A stretch of DNA of 48,036 nt from GCA-002704185 sp902588515 (lineage in GTDB: Bacteria > Pseudomonadota > Alphaproteobacteria > Pelagibacterales > Pelagibacteraceae). A model generated the notes under the pieces. That model saw nothing but the letters and a program-made list of their open reading frames with translations. It was not told the DNA's origin and did not search any database. The stretch covers positions 1-48,036 of the forward strand of contig CACIPP010000005.1 in assembly GCA_902588515.1 (NCBI GenBank), in the 5' to 3' direction. Position numbers and translations under genes: made by a program. How positions within the stretch are numbered: the first letter of the stretch is position 1; each line of letters begins with the position of its first letter. Shown here one piece after another: positions 17,039-24,909 of the stretch.

Positions 17039-18209
17039 TTTGTTTAATTAAGTTTATAAATTGATTAAATAAATAATTACTATCATGAGGCCCAGGACTT
17101 GCCTCTGGATGATACTGTACTGAAAATGCAATACTTTTTTTATAAGATATGCCTTCTATAGAATTATCAAATAAAGATATGTGAGTAACCTCAACATCTT
17201 TCGGGATACTTTTTCTAATAACTTCAAATCCGTGGTTTTGAGATGTGATTTCAACTTTAGAAGTTTTAATATTTTTAACAGGGTGATTTGCTCCTCTATG
17301 ACCCTGATGCATTTTTTTTGTTTTACATTTTAGAGCATGAGCTAATAATTGATGACCAAGACAAATACCGAAAACGGGAATTTTGTTAATTAAAATTTGT
17401 TTAATTGTGGAATTCACAATTTTAGATGTAGCGGCTGGATCGCCCGGCCCATTCGACAAAAAAACTCCATCTGGCTTTAAAGCAACTATTGTTTTAAAAC
17501 TTGTATTTATCGGTACAACAGTAACTCTAGTATTTAAATTTGAAAAATTTCTTAATATATTTTTTTTAATACCAAAATCGATAGCAACTACATGATATTT
17601 AAATGTATTGTTGATTTCATAACCATCTTTTTTCTTCCATAGCGCTTGATTATCCCATTTATAAATTTGTTTTGTAGAAACTTTAGATGCTAAGTCCAAC
17701 CCTTTTAATCCCGACCAATCTCTAGACTTTTTTAAATAAAATTTTTTGTCGATTTTTTTACTTTGATTTATTATCGTCCCTTTTAATGCTCCATTGGTTC
17801 TTATTAAATTTGTAATTTCTCTAGTATCAACTCCACATAAACCTACAATTTTGTTAATTTGTAGCCACTTATCAAGATGGTTAAGGGATCTATAATTTGA
17901 AGGTGAAGTTATATCTTTATTAAAAATTACTCCCTTTAACCAAGCATCTTCGCACTCAATATCCTCTAAATTAGTTCCAACATTCCCAATATGGGGAAAA
18001 GTAAAGTTGATGATTTGATCTGAATAAGATGGATCAGTCATAATTTCTTGATAACCAGTCATAGATGTATTGAAACAAACTTCTCCTACAGAGTAACCTT
18101 TATGGCCTATTCCACGACCTTCAAACGTTATTCCATTTTCTAAAATTAAAATACCTGTGGGTTGAGTGAATAAATTATTATGCGGGTCGCTTTTTTCCTT
18201 ATAAATCAA
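17022..18209 (-). CDS. carA: Carbamoyl-phosphate synthase small (glutaminase) subunit
   Basis: CarA hydrolyses glutamine and channels ammonia to CarB. The 395 residues include the N-terminal CarA domain (LILENGITFEGRGIG, GEVCFNTSMTGYQEIMTDPS) and a C-terminal class I glutamine amidotransferase with Cys283 in FGICLGHQLLA and His367/Glu369 in VQYHPEASPGPHDS. No ATG lies between the upstream in-frame stop and the conserved LILENG strand. The likeliest start is TTG at 18209-18207, giving MIYKEKSDPHNN; an in-frame ATT next to it cannot be excluded. A good promoter lies about 50 bp upstream. It overlaps carB by 17 bp. Confidence 0.96.
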   Translation of the reverse strand: MIYKEKSDPHNNLFTQPTGILILENGITFEGRGIGHKGYSVGEVCFNTSMTGYQEIMTDPSYSDQIINFTFPHIGNVGTNLEDIECEDAWLKGVIFNKDITSPSNYRSLNHLDKWLQINKIVGLCGVDTREITNLIRTNGALKGTIINQSKKIDKKFYLKKSRDWSGLKGLDLASKVSTKQIYKWDNQALWKKKDGYEINNTFKYHVVAIDFGIKKNILRNFSNLNTRVTVVPINTSFKTIVALKPDGVFLSNGPGDPAATSKIVNSTIKQILINKIPVFGICLGHQLLAHALKCKTKKMHQGHRGANHPVKNIKTSKVEITSQNHGFEVIRKSIPKDVEVTHISLFDNSIEGISYKKSIAFSVQYHPEASPGPHDSNYLFNQFINLIKQNAKKN

Positions 18210-18259
18210 GTATACAACTCACAGGTTAAGAATCAATTAAGTAAAAAAAACTTTGGCGG

Positions 18260-18288
18260 AAGATATGAAAAAGTCTTAAACTCGTCAA
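18260..18288 (-). promoter_or_regulatory. Predicted sigma-70 promoter of carAB
   Basis: Read on the minus strand, TTGACG (18288-18283) is followed after exactly 17 bp by TATCTT (18265-18260). That is five of six and four of six matches to the consensus. Transcription would begin near 18253 and give a leader of roughly 45 bases before the carA TTG start. The 98-bp spacer also has to serve the divergent yqeY-like gene, for which I could not pick a clear promoter. No pyrimidine-attenuator hairpin was recognised. Confidence 0.6.
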
Positions 18289-18307
18289 GAAAGTAAATAA
18301 AATAAAA

Positions 18308-18763
18308 ATGGAAATAGTTGATAAAATCAATAAATCTTTGACAGACGCACTCAAAAACAAAGATCAGGATCGCACTCTTACACTAAGGTCAGTAATATCT
18401 CAAAAAAAACAAAAAGAAATTGAGAAGCGCACTCAGGATAAAAAAAATATAACTGACGAAGATATGATTTTAATATTAAATAAAATGGTCAAACAAAGGA
18501 GAGAGTCGATTGAATTATATAAACAAGGTGGAAGACAAGATCTGGTAGACAAAGAAACAAAAGAATTAAAAATAATACAAGAATATTTACCAGAGCAATT
18601 AAGCGAGGAAGAAATTAAGAAAATTTGTGAGCAGACAATAAATAATTTAAAAGCAAGCTCATTGAAAGATATGGGCAAAGTGATGGGAATAATTAAATCA
18701 AAGTACAAAGGATCAGTTGATTTATCAATTGCTGGAAAAATTTTAAAAGATAAATTAAAATAA
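18308..18763 (+). CDS. YqeY/GatB-domain protein
   Basis: This 151-residue cytoplasmic protein is of the YqeY family, which shares an all-helical domain with the tail of GatB, the subunit of the tRNA-dependent amidotransferase that touches tRNA. Recognisable segments are KNKDQDRTLTLRSVISQKK, MVKQRRESIELYKQGGRQDL, IIQEYLPEQLSEEEI and MGKVMGIIKSKYKGSVDLS, in family order. The molecular role is not established. YqeY often sits just upstream of dnaG-rpoD in proteobacteria, exactly as here (2 bp before dnaG). That suggests co-transcription with the macromolecular-synthesis genes. Confidence 0.9.
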   Translation: MEIVDKINKSLTDALKNKDQDRTLTLRSVISQKKQKEIEKRTQDKKNITDEDMILILNKMVKQRRESIELYKQGGRQDLVDKETKELKIIQEYLPEQLSEEEIKKICEQTINNLKASSLKDMGKVMGIIKSKYKGSVDLSIAGKILKDKLK

Positions 18764-18765
18764 AT

Positions 18766-20517
18766 ATGAAATATCCTAAATCTTACCTTGAAGAAATTAA
18801 ACAAAGATTAAAAGTTTCTGATATTGTTGGCAGTAAAGTAAAACTAAAAAAAAGAGGAAAAGAGTTTATTGGGCTGTCACCTTTTAAAAATGAAAAAACA
18901 CCCTCGTTTACTGTTAATGATGAAAAAGAGTTTTACCACTGTTTCAGTAGCGGAGAACATGGAAACATATTTGATTTTATTATAAAAACTGAAAATCTAG
19001 GATTTGGCGAGGCCGTAAGACTCCTAGCTAAAAAAGCTGGTTTAAAAGAATTCATGTTCTCAAAACAGGACATTATATTTGAAGATAAAAAAAAGAAAAT
19101 TCAAGAGATATTTAAAATTTATTTTGAGCATTGTAATTTATTATTAAAGACAAAATATGTTGGGACTCACTACAAATATTTAATCGATAGAGGTATAAAA
19201 AAAGAAACATTAGACTTATTTAATTTGGGATATTGCGAAAACAATTTAGATATTTTTAATAAATTAAAAGCAAGTAATTTCACAGAAAACGAAATTTTAG
19301 ATACAGGTTTATTTTTAAAAAAAAATAATGATGATAAAGTAATTACCAGATTTTATAATAGAATTATTTTTCCAATAAAAAATTATTTTAATGAATATAT
19401 CGGTTGCGGCGGTAGGGCAATCGAAAAAAAAACTTTCGCGAAATATATTAATACTCCAGAAACTGCATTTTATAAAAAGGGAGAAAATTTATATAATTAT
19501 AATATTTCTAGAAAATATTTTGAAAAGTATAGTAGTATCTTTCTAGTGGAAGGATATATGGATGTTATAAATTTTTATGATAAAGGCGCGGAAAATGTTG
19601 CAGGAATTTTAGGAACGGCAATAACACTCCCTCAAATCAAACTGGCTTGGAAAAATTATAAAAATATTATTGTATGTTTTGATGGGGATCAAAGCGGTTA
19701 TTTGGCGAGTTATAGAGCTGCCGAAAAAATTTTTATTAACGCGGTGCCTGGAAAAGATGCTTTTATAATCATTTTAAAAGATAATTTAGATCCTGATGAT
19801 TTTATAAACAAATATAAATTAGATGGATTAAAGGAACTAATTCGAACTAAAAGAAAAGTTTCAGATTTTATTTTTGACTATTTTTTACAAGAGATAAATT
19901 CAAAAGATCCTAATGACCTTGCTTTATTTGAAAAAAAATTAATGAGTTTATGTGAAGAAATTTTAAACAAAGATTTAAAAAAATTTTATAGATCTTACTT
20001 TAAAAATAAAATCTTTAATGACGTAATTAGAAATCAAACAAACAAATCTGCGTCTCAAAAATTGATTAATACCAGTATTAAGTTGAGCCTACCAGAGTCT
20101 GAAATTAGAGAACTGTCATTTTTAAATATACTAATAAATTACCCGGAATTTAGTGAGAGGAAAATTGAAGAAATTTCCAACATAAAATTTATTAATGATT
20201 ACTTAAATGAATTTATTCGTGATTTTATTGATTTATTAAGCTCTAACAAATTTGACTCTAAACAAGCGTTTTTAAGCTCTTTAAAACTTAATAATTTATC
20301 TGTTATTGAAAAAATAGTTAATAATTCAACAAACAATATATTAACTACTAAATTGAATGAAGATGAATTTAATCAAATATTTTTAGAGGAAATAAATAAA
20401 ATTTCAAAACTGAAATTAAAACTGAAATTAAAAACAATTGAAAATAAGCTTATTGATTCTATGGATGATGAAACCTTAGAAGATCTAAGAAAAGCCAAAA
20501 AACACAATATTTCTTAG
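18766..20517 (+). CDS. dnaG: DNA primase
   Basis: DnaG makes RNA primers for replication. The 583-residue protein has an N-terminal CHC2-type domain, a catalytic TOPRIM core (LVEGYMDVINFYDKGAENV, NIIVCFDGDQSG) and a helical C-terminal region where the helicase-binding domain belongs. The zinc site is degenerate. The pattern C-P-F-H ... C-x-x-C reads S38-P-F-K41 ... C59-F-S-S62, so only one of four ligands (Cys59) remains, although the surrounding fold signature (NEKTPSFTVNDEKEFYHCFS) is intact. The length is near normal. The gene follows the yqeY-like gene by 2 bp, and rpoD begins 51 bp later. Confidence 0.96.
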   Translation: MKYPKSYLEEIKQRLKVSDIVGSKVKLKKRGKEFIGLSPFKNEKTPSFTVNDEKEFYHCFSSGEHGNIFDFIIKTENLGFGEAVRLLAKKAGLKEFMFSKQDIIFEDKKKKIQEIFKIYFEHCNLLLKTKYVGTHYKYLIDRGIKKETLDLFNLGYCENNLDIFNKLKASNFTENEILDTGLFLKKNNDDKVITRFYNRIIFPIKNYFNEYIGCGGRAIEKKTFAKYINTPETAFYKKGENLYNYNISRKYFEKYSSIFLVEGYMDVINFYDKGAENVAGILGTAITLPQIKLAWKNYKNIIVCFDGDQSGYLASYRAAEKIFINAVPGKDAFIIILKDNLDPDDFINKYKLDGLKELIRTKRKVSDFIFDYFLQEINSKDPNDLALFEKKLMSLCEEILNKDLKKFYRSYFKNKIFNDVIRNQTNKSASQKLINTSIKLSLPESEIRELSFLNILINYPEFSERKIEEISNIKFINDYLNEFIRDFIDLLSSNKFDSKQAFLSSLKLNNLSVIEKIVNNSTNNILTTKLNEDEFNQIFLEEINKISKLKLKLKLKTIENKLIDSMDDETLEDLRKAKKHNIS

Positions 20518-20568
20518 ATAAATTTAACTTTATTTTTTTATAAAAAAATATAGATTGCGCGTGCTACT

Positions 20569-22455
20569 GTGGAAAAATTTATATCAAAATCATTTGAAAG
20601 ACTTGTAGATAAAGGAGTTAGTAGAGGATTTATAACTCATGATGAACTGCAGAAATCCTTAGGTAAAAGAAATAGTAATATTGAAAGCCTTGAAAAGGCA
20701 ATACTACATATTTTTGACCTTGCTGTAACTTTAGTTAAACAAAAATCAGATTTTAAAATAAAGAAAAAAGAGCAAGATAACTCTAAAACCTCAAAATCAC
20801 CAGAAAGAAGCGACGATCCTATCAGAATGTATTTAAGAGAAATGGGGGGTGTAGAATTGCTTTCAAGAGAGGGCGAAATAGCTATAGCAAAAAGAATTGA
20901 GTCTGGAAAATACGTAATGGTGAGCTCATTGTCAGAAAGCCCTATAACTGCAAATAAAATTTTTGAATGGGAAAAAAAGCTAATAAATAATGAGATGCTA
21001 GTTAGAGATATAATTGATTTAGATACAAACTTTTTGGATGACGAAAAATTAGCTAAAACCATAAAAGAAAAGAACAAGAAACAAATTAAATTAAATAACG
21101 AAGCTAAAAAAGATTCTAAAGAAAATAAAATGGAAGATAATGAAAATGAAAATGAAAATAACGGGAACGAAGCAGAGGAAGAAGATGAGTACAATATATC
21201 ACTTGCATCCTTAGAGATTGAACTTAAACCAAAAATATTAGAAACGTTTAATAAAATTACGAAAAACTACAAAAAACTTACGTCTTATCAAAAAGAAAAG
21301 CTTGAAGCGGTTTTAAAAAATGAAACTTATAGTGAAAGTAAGAAAAAAAATTACGAAAGAATTAAAAAAGAAATAATGGAAGAAATGCTGGGATTGCAGT
21401 TTAATCAAACTACGCAGGAAGACCTTGTAAATTTAAATTATACACAAAATAAAAAGGCACTTTCTTTTGATGGAGAATTAATGAGGGCCGCAACAAAATA
21501 CGGAATAAGCCGCGAGGATTTTATCAAATTTTATGTTGGCAATGAGCTCAATCCAAATTTCGAAAATTTTTTAAGTGAAGATAAAACCTGGCAAAAGTTT
21601 TTTAAGGTAGAAAAAAAATTATTTAATTCTCTTAAGGAAAAACTAATTGCATTAAGTAAAGAAATCGGCATGTCAATTTCTGATTTTAAGATACTTGTAA
21701 ATAAAATTAAAAAAGGAGAGAGGGAAAGTCGTATTGCAAAAAAAGAAATGATTGAAGCTAATTTAAGATTAGTAATCTCTATAGCAAAAAAATATACAAA
21801 TAGAGGTTTGCAATTTCTTGATTTAATCCAAGAGGGTAATATTGGTTTAATGAAAGCTGTAGATAAATTTGAATATAGAAGAGGTTACAAGTTTTCGACT
21901 TATGCAACTTGGTGGATTAGGCAAGCAATAACCAGATCAATAGCCGATCAAGCCAGAACTATAAGAATACCTGTGCACATGATAGAGACTATAAATAAAA
22001 TAGTTCGAACACAAAGACAAATGATGAGTGAATTTGGGAGAGAACCAACACCTGAAGAATTATCAAAAAAATTGGCTATGCCTTTGGAAAAAGTTAGGAA
22101 AGTTTTAAAGATAGCAAAAGAACCTGTATCGCTAGAGACTCCAGTAGGTGATGAAGAAGACAGTAGCTTGGGTGATTTTATAGAAGATACAAATGCATTA
22201 ATACCAGTTGATGCTGCAGTACAAACTGCTTTAAAGAGTTCCACAACAAAAGTCTTAGCAACTCTAACCCCTAGAGAAGAAAGAGTATTAAGAATGAGAT
22301 TTGGTATAGGAATGAACACAGATCACACTTTGGAGGAAGTAGGTCAGCAGTTTTCTGTTACAAGAGAAAGAATAAGACAGATCGAGGCTAAAGCATTAAG
22401 AAAATTAAAACACCCTAGTAGATCTAGACAATTGAAAAGTTTTCTAGACAATTAG
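20569..22455 (+). CDS. rpoD: RNA polymerase primary sigma factor (sigma-70)
   Basis: RpoD directs RNA polymerase to housekeeping promoters. The 628-residue protein has a region 1.1-like N-terminus, region 1.2 (DPIRMYLREMGGVELLSREG), a non-conserved region with a strongly acidic low-complexity stretch near residues 185-205, and region 2 (NLRLVISIAKKYTNRGLQFL, FSTYATWWIRQAITRSIADQ). Region 3 follows, then region 4 with its helix-turn-helix (TLEEVGQQFSVTRERIRQIE). The start is GTG at 20569; no ATG precedes the conserved N-terminus in frame. It follows dnaG by 51 bp, an A/T-rich gap that could carry an extra promoter, and a tRNA gene lies 43 bp downstream. Confidence 0.98.
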   Translation: MEKFISKSFERLVDKGVSRGFITHDELQKSLGKRNSNIESLEKAILHIFDLAVTLVKQKSDFKIKKKEQDNSKTSKSPERSDDPIRMYLREMGGVELLSREGEIAIAKRIESGKYVMVSSLSESPITANKIFEWEKKLINNEMLVRDIIDLDTNFLDDEKLAKTIKEKNKKQIKLNNEAKKDSKENKMEDNENENENNGNEAEEEDEYNISLASLEIELKPKILETFNKITKNYKKLTSYQKEKLEAVLKNETYSESKKKNYERIKKEIMEEMLGLQFNQTTQEDLVNLNYTQNKKALSFDGELMRAATKYGISREDFIKFYVGNELNPNFENFLSEDKTWQKFFKVEKKLFNSLKEKLIALSKEIGMSISDFKILVNKIKKGERESRIAKKEMIEANLRLVISIAKKYTNRGLQFLDLIQEGNIGLMKAVDKFEYRRGYKFSTYATWWIRQAITRSIADQARTIRIPVHMIETINKIVRTQRQMMSEFGREPTPEELSKKLAMPLEKVRKVLKIAKEPVSLETPVGDEEDSSLGDFIEDTNALIPVDAAVQTALKSSTTKVLATLTPREERVLRMRFGIGMNTDHTLEEVGQQFSVTRERIRQIEAKALRKLKHPSRSRQLKSFLDN

Positions 22456-22498
22456 AAAATTCTTTTTTTTTTAAATTATTAGTGTAAAAGAAAACTAA

Positions 22499-22575
22499 GG
22501 GCCTGTAGCTCAGTTGGTTAGAGCCCCCCGCTCATAACGGGGTTGTCGGGGGTTCAAATCCCTCCGGGCCCACCA
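22499..22575 (+). tRNA. tRNA with CAT anticodon, probably tRNA-Ile2 (lysidine type)
   Basis: A 77-nt cloverleaf with encoded CCA can be folded fully. The acceptor GGGCCTG pairs with CGGGCCC (one T-G wobble), the D-stem is GCTC/GAGC, the anticodon stem is CCCCG/CGGGG around loop CTCATAA, and the T-stem is GGGGG/CCCTC around TTCAAAT. The anticodon CAT fits elongator Met, initiator Met or Ile2. Position 1-72 is a G-C pair, which is against initiator tRNA. C4-G69 and C5-G68 in the acceptor are recognition features for the lysidine synthetase TilS, favouring Ile2, which reads AUA. Elongator Met remains the alternative. The gene is very GC-rich against its surroundings, as expected for a stable RNA. 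Confidence 0.9.
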
Positions 22576-22585
22576 TCTAAACCAA

Positions 22586-23479
22586 ATGAAAAAACCTAAC
22601 AAAAATAGTTTCTTATTATTAATAATTTTAAGTGCTATTTGGGGATCTGCATTTTTTAATTATAAAATTACTTTGGAAAGTTATGATATATTTACACTTT
22701 CAGGCGGAAGACTCTTTTTTGCAGCAATTTTTTTAATCGTAATTTATAGTTTTTTGCTTAAGAAAGTTGACTTAAGATTATTGTTTTCAAATAAATTCTA
22801 CATTTTTTTTTTAATTGGCCTAATTAATTATGTGTTACCCTTCTCTTTGATTGCATTTGGAATAAAAGGTATGAGTAGCGGTTTAGCTGCATTGCTTATG
22901 TCGGCAGGCCCATTTTATGCGATTATATTTGGACATATCTTCACTAAGGACAAGTTTAATAAATATAAACTTTTTGGCTCTATAATTGGATTTTTAAGTA
23001 TTGTAGTTTTAGTATACGATCAAGTTTATTTAAGTAAGTTAACTAATATCAAATCTGTTCTTTTCGTTATGTCAGCTTCCTTAAGTTATATTATAGGTGG
23101 CGTGTTAATAGAAAAAAATAAAAAATATAATAATGAAACAATTGCATCCTTATCCATGATTTGGGGAGCAATAATTTTATTTCCTCTTTTATTTATTGAA
23201 TTATATAAAATAGATTTCTCATCTGTGAAATTTGAAAGTACGTTTAGCGTAATTTATCTTGGTATTTTTAGTACTGCAGTAGCATTTATGATGAGAGCCA
23301 AACTTATATTTGATAACGGATTAGTATTTATGTCTCAAGTATCCTTTTTAATACCAATATTTGGTTTATATTTTAGTTGGTTGTTTTTAAATGAAAATTT
23401 TACATTTAATATGTTTTATTCTTTGGTATTAATAATTTTAGGTCTATTTATTCTTCAAAAAGGATATAGAAAATCTTAA
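22586..23479 (+). CDS. EamA/DMT-superfamily transporter
   Basis: This 297-residue integral membrane protein has about ten hydrophobic helices, arranged as two EamA repeats (first SAIWGSAFFNYKITLES, second from about residue 155). This fits the drug/metabolite transporter superfamily, whose members export amino acids, purines and other metabolites through the inner membrane. The signature GMSSGLAALLMSAGPFYAII ends the first repeat. The substrate cannot be predicted. It starts 10 bp after the tRNA, so it may be transcribed with it or with rpoD, and its stop overlaps the convergent mlaC gene by 4 bp. Confidence 0.88.
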   Translation: MKKPNKNSFLLLIILSAIWGSAFFNYKITLESYDIFTLSGGRLFFAAIFLIVIYSFLLKKVDLRLLFSNKFYIFFLIGLINYVLPFSLIAFGIKGMSSGLAALLMSAGPFYAIIFGHIFTKDKFNKYKLFGSIIGFLSIVVLVYDQVYLSKLTNIKSVLFVMSASLSYIIGGVLIEKNKKYNNETIASLSMIWGAIILFPLLFIELYKIDFSSVKFESTFSVIYLGIFSTAVAFMMRAKLIFDNGLVFMSQVSFLIPIFGLYFSWLFLNENFTFNMFYSLVLIILGLFILQKGYRKS

Positions 23480-24072
23480 TTTTTTTCTATAAAATTATCT
23501 AATAACAATATTAATCCATCAAATCCTTTATTAGCAAAAACTGATGAGAATTCTTCTCTTTGCGTTTTAGCCAAACTCAATCCTTCAACTACCAAGTCTC
23601 TAATTAATAACTTATCGCCAACTAAAAATACCCTCCAATCAATTCGGATTTCCTGCTTCTCTGCTTCTGAAATTATTTTAGATTTTACTAAAACGTAATT
23701 TTTACTCCTTTTTTCAGACCCTATAATTTGAATATCTTGATCAGAATAACTTTGTAGTCTACTGGATATATTTTTAGAAAAAAAAACTCTGAATTTTTTT
23801 TTATATAATATTTTCTGCTTCTCGTTTAAATTATTTATATTACTACCTATGCAAAATCTTCCCAGGCCATCCACGTCCACAACTTCTATGGCCAGATTTT
23901 CAATTAATTCTTTTTTACTTTTTAAATTTTTGTTTTTATCGAGTATTATTGACTTTGCTTTCGAAGTTGTATCTATGACAAATTTTTCAGCATCTAATTT
24001 CTCAAATGACCATGAGACTTGAAAAAAATTTAAGAAAAATAATAAATAAAACGAAATAACAATTTTTCTCAT
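23476..24072 (-). CDS. mlaC: MlaC-type periplasmic phospholipid-binding protein
   Basis: MlaC ferries phospholipid between the outer-membrane MlaA-porin complex and the inner-membrane MlaFEDB transporter. The reading frame is open further upstream, but the start at 24072 is chosen because it gives a clean signal peptide (MRKIVISFYLLFFLNFFQ, cut near residue 21) and lies 10 bp after mlaA. This gives 198 residues, normal for the family. Family-like segments include VDGLGRFCIGSNINNL, YKKKFRVFFSKNISSRL, and IRIDWRVFLVGDKLLIRDLV followed by VEGLSLAKTQREEF, as in the Ttg2D/MlaC domain. No mlaD, mlaE or mlaF is in the window, so the rest of the pathway must be elsewhere. Confidence 0.88.
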   Translation of the reverse strand: MRKIVISFYLLFFLNFFQVSWSFEKLDAEKFVIDTTSKAKSIILDKNKNLKSKKELIENLAIEVVDVDGLGRFCIGSNINNLNEKQKILYKKKFRVFFSKNISSRLQSYSDQDIQIIGSEKRSKNYVLVKSKIISEAEKQEIRIDWRVFLVGDKLLIRDLVVEGLSLAKTQREEFSSVFANKGFDGLILLLDNFIEKN

Positions 24073-24082
24073 TAAGATATTT

Positions 24083-24841
24083 TTATTTAAAGTCTTTCCA
24101 CTCGTCATCGTCAGACGAAGCGCCATTATTTATTAAATTTTCTCTTCTTTGTAAATATAAACTTCTAACTGTGCTATATAAATCAATTGAATTTTTTTCT
24201 AAATCATCAAAGGTTTCAAGGTTTCTTGCTCTGAAATCAACTTTTTCAAATCCTTCCTCTATATAGTAAGTTCTGTCTCCAAGATTATTATCTAGCAACA
24301 TATTTCTATCTCCTACAGTACTTAAATAAAATGGATCTAAAAGTGTATTACCTACCACACCAATTGAATCTCTAAGTGTTGATGGTCCAAAAACAGGTAA
24401 CATAACATAACAACCAGGTCCAACACCAAAAGCTCCTAATGTTTGGCCATAATCTTCAGGATCGTTCCTCTTCAACCCAAGTTTTGATGCAGGATCAAAT
24501 ATGCCAAAAATTCCAAAAGTAGTGTTTATAGCAAACCTTCCAGTTTCATTTAACGCACCTTGAATATTTCCTTGTAGTAGATTATTAGGAATGGTTACAG
24601 TATGAGAAATATTAGAAGTTACGTTTCTTACACCCTTTTTGATAGGAGAAGGTAAATAACTGTAACCTGATGCTATTGGTTTAAATAACGCTTTGTCCAA
24701 TACCATATTTAATTGAAAAACCCCTCTATTCAATTTTTCAAAACAGTCCTTTGTTTCGGCTTTCAAATTGATTGCATTAAATGGCAAAAAAAGCATTGCC
24801 AAAATTAATACTAAATAAATTTTTCTTTTTTTAATTGGCAT
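24083..24841 (-). CDS. mlaA: MlaA/VacJ-family outer-membrane lipid asymmetry protein
   Basis: MlaA removes misplaced phospholipid from the outer leaflet of the outer membrane. The ATG at 24841 gives 252 residues with a signal peptide (MPIKKRKIYLVLILAMLFLP); an ATG 21 bp upstream would add seven residues. The mature part matches the family: CFEKLNRGVFQLNMVLDKA, GYSYLPSPIKKGVRNV, NNLLQGNIQGALNETGRFA, FGIFGIFDPASKLGL, and DYGQTLGAFGVGPGCYVMLP then VFGPSTLRDSIG. Unlike E. coli MlaA there is no lipobox at the cleavage site. The only early cysteine, Cys33, lies inside the mature N-terminal motif after a signal-peptidase-I-like LKA site. The protein is probably not lipidated. It is followed by mlaC. 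Confidence 0.9.
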   Translation of the reverse strand: MPIKKRKIYLVLILAMLFLPFNAINLKAETKDCFEKLNRGVFQLNMVLDKALFKPIASGYSYLPSPIKKGVRNVTSNISHTVTIPNNLLQGNIQGALNETGRFAINTTFGIFGIFDPASKLGLKRNDPEDYGQTLGAFGVGPGCYVMLPVFGPSTLRDSIGVVGNTLLDPFYLSTVGDRNMLLDNNLGDRTYYIEEGFEKVDFRARNLETFDDLEKNSIDLYSTVRSLYLQRRENLINNGASSDDDEWKDFK

Positions 24842-24855
24842 GAATATCTTAAGTT

Positions 24856-24871
24856 TATACATAATTGTATA
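24856..24871. promoter_or_regulatory. Palindrome in the mlaA/amidase divergent spacer
   Basis: TATACA-N4-TGTATA is a perfect 6-bp inverted repeat (24856-24861 and 24866-24871) near the centre of the 68-bp spacer between the preferred mlaA and amidase start codons. Its size and position fit an operator or overlapping divergent -10 elements. In DNA this AT-rich, short palindromes are common, so the functional call is weak. Confidence 0.3.
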
Positions 24872-24909
24872 TAAAACTAGTACAAATAATCGTAATAATT
24901 ATCAATTAT

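Noticed and set aside
18180..18296. A 38-codon plus-strand frame (MRVAFFLINQVYNSQ..., ending FGGRYEKVLNSSRK) across the carA start and the carA-yqeY spacer
   Set aside because: It runs antisense over the carA N-terminus and the predicted carAB promoter, has no ribosome binding site, and matches no family I know. It may be a chance frame; conservation in relatives would be needed to revive it.
20637..21194. Long (185-codon) minus-strand open frame opposite rpoD
   Set aside because: It is the mirror of the A-rich rpoD codons, giving a Ser/Leu/Phe-only protein. The plus strand encodes unmistakable sigma-70.
24073..24126. Longer start for mlaC overlapping mlaA
   Set aside because: It would place 18 extra residues before a proper signal peptide; ATG 24072 lies 10 bp after mlaA.
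24865..24909. Longer start for the AmpD-like amidase
   Set aside because: It needs a TTG inside the palindrome and adds a hydrophobic stretch unlike a signal peptide; ATG 24910 fits the domain start.
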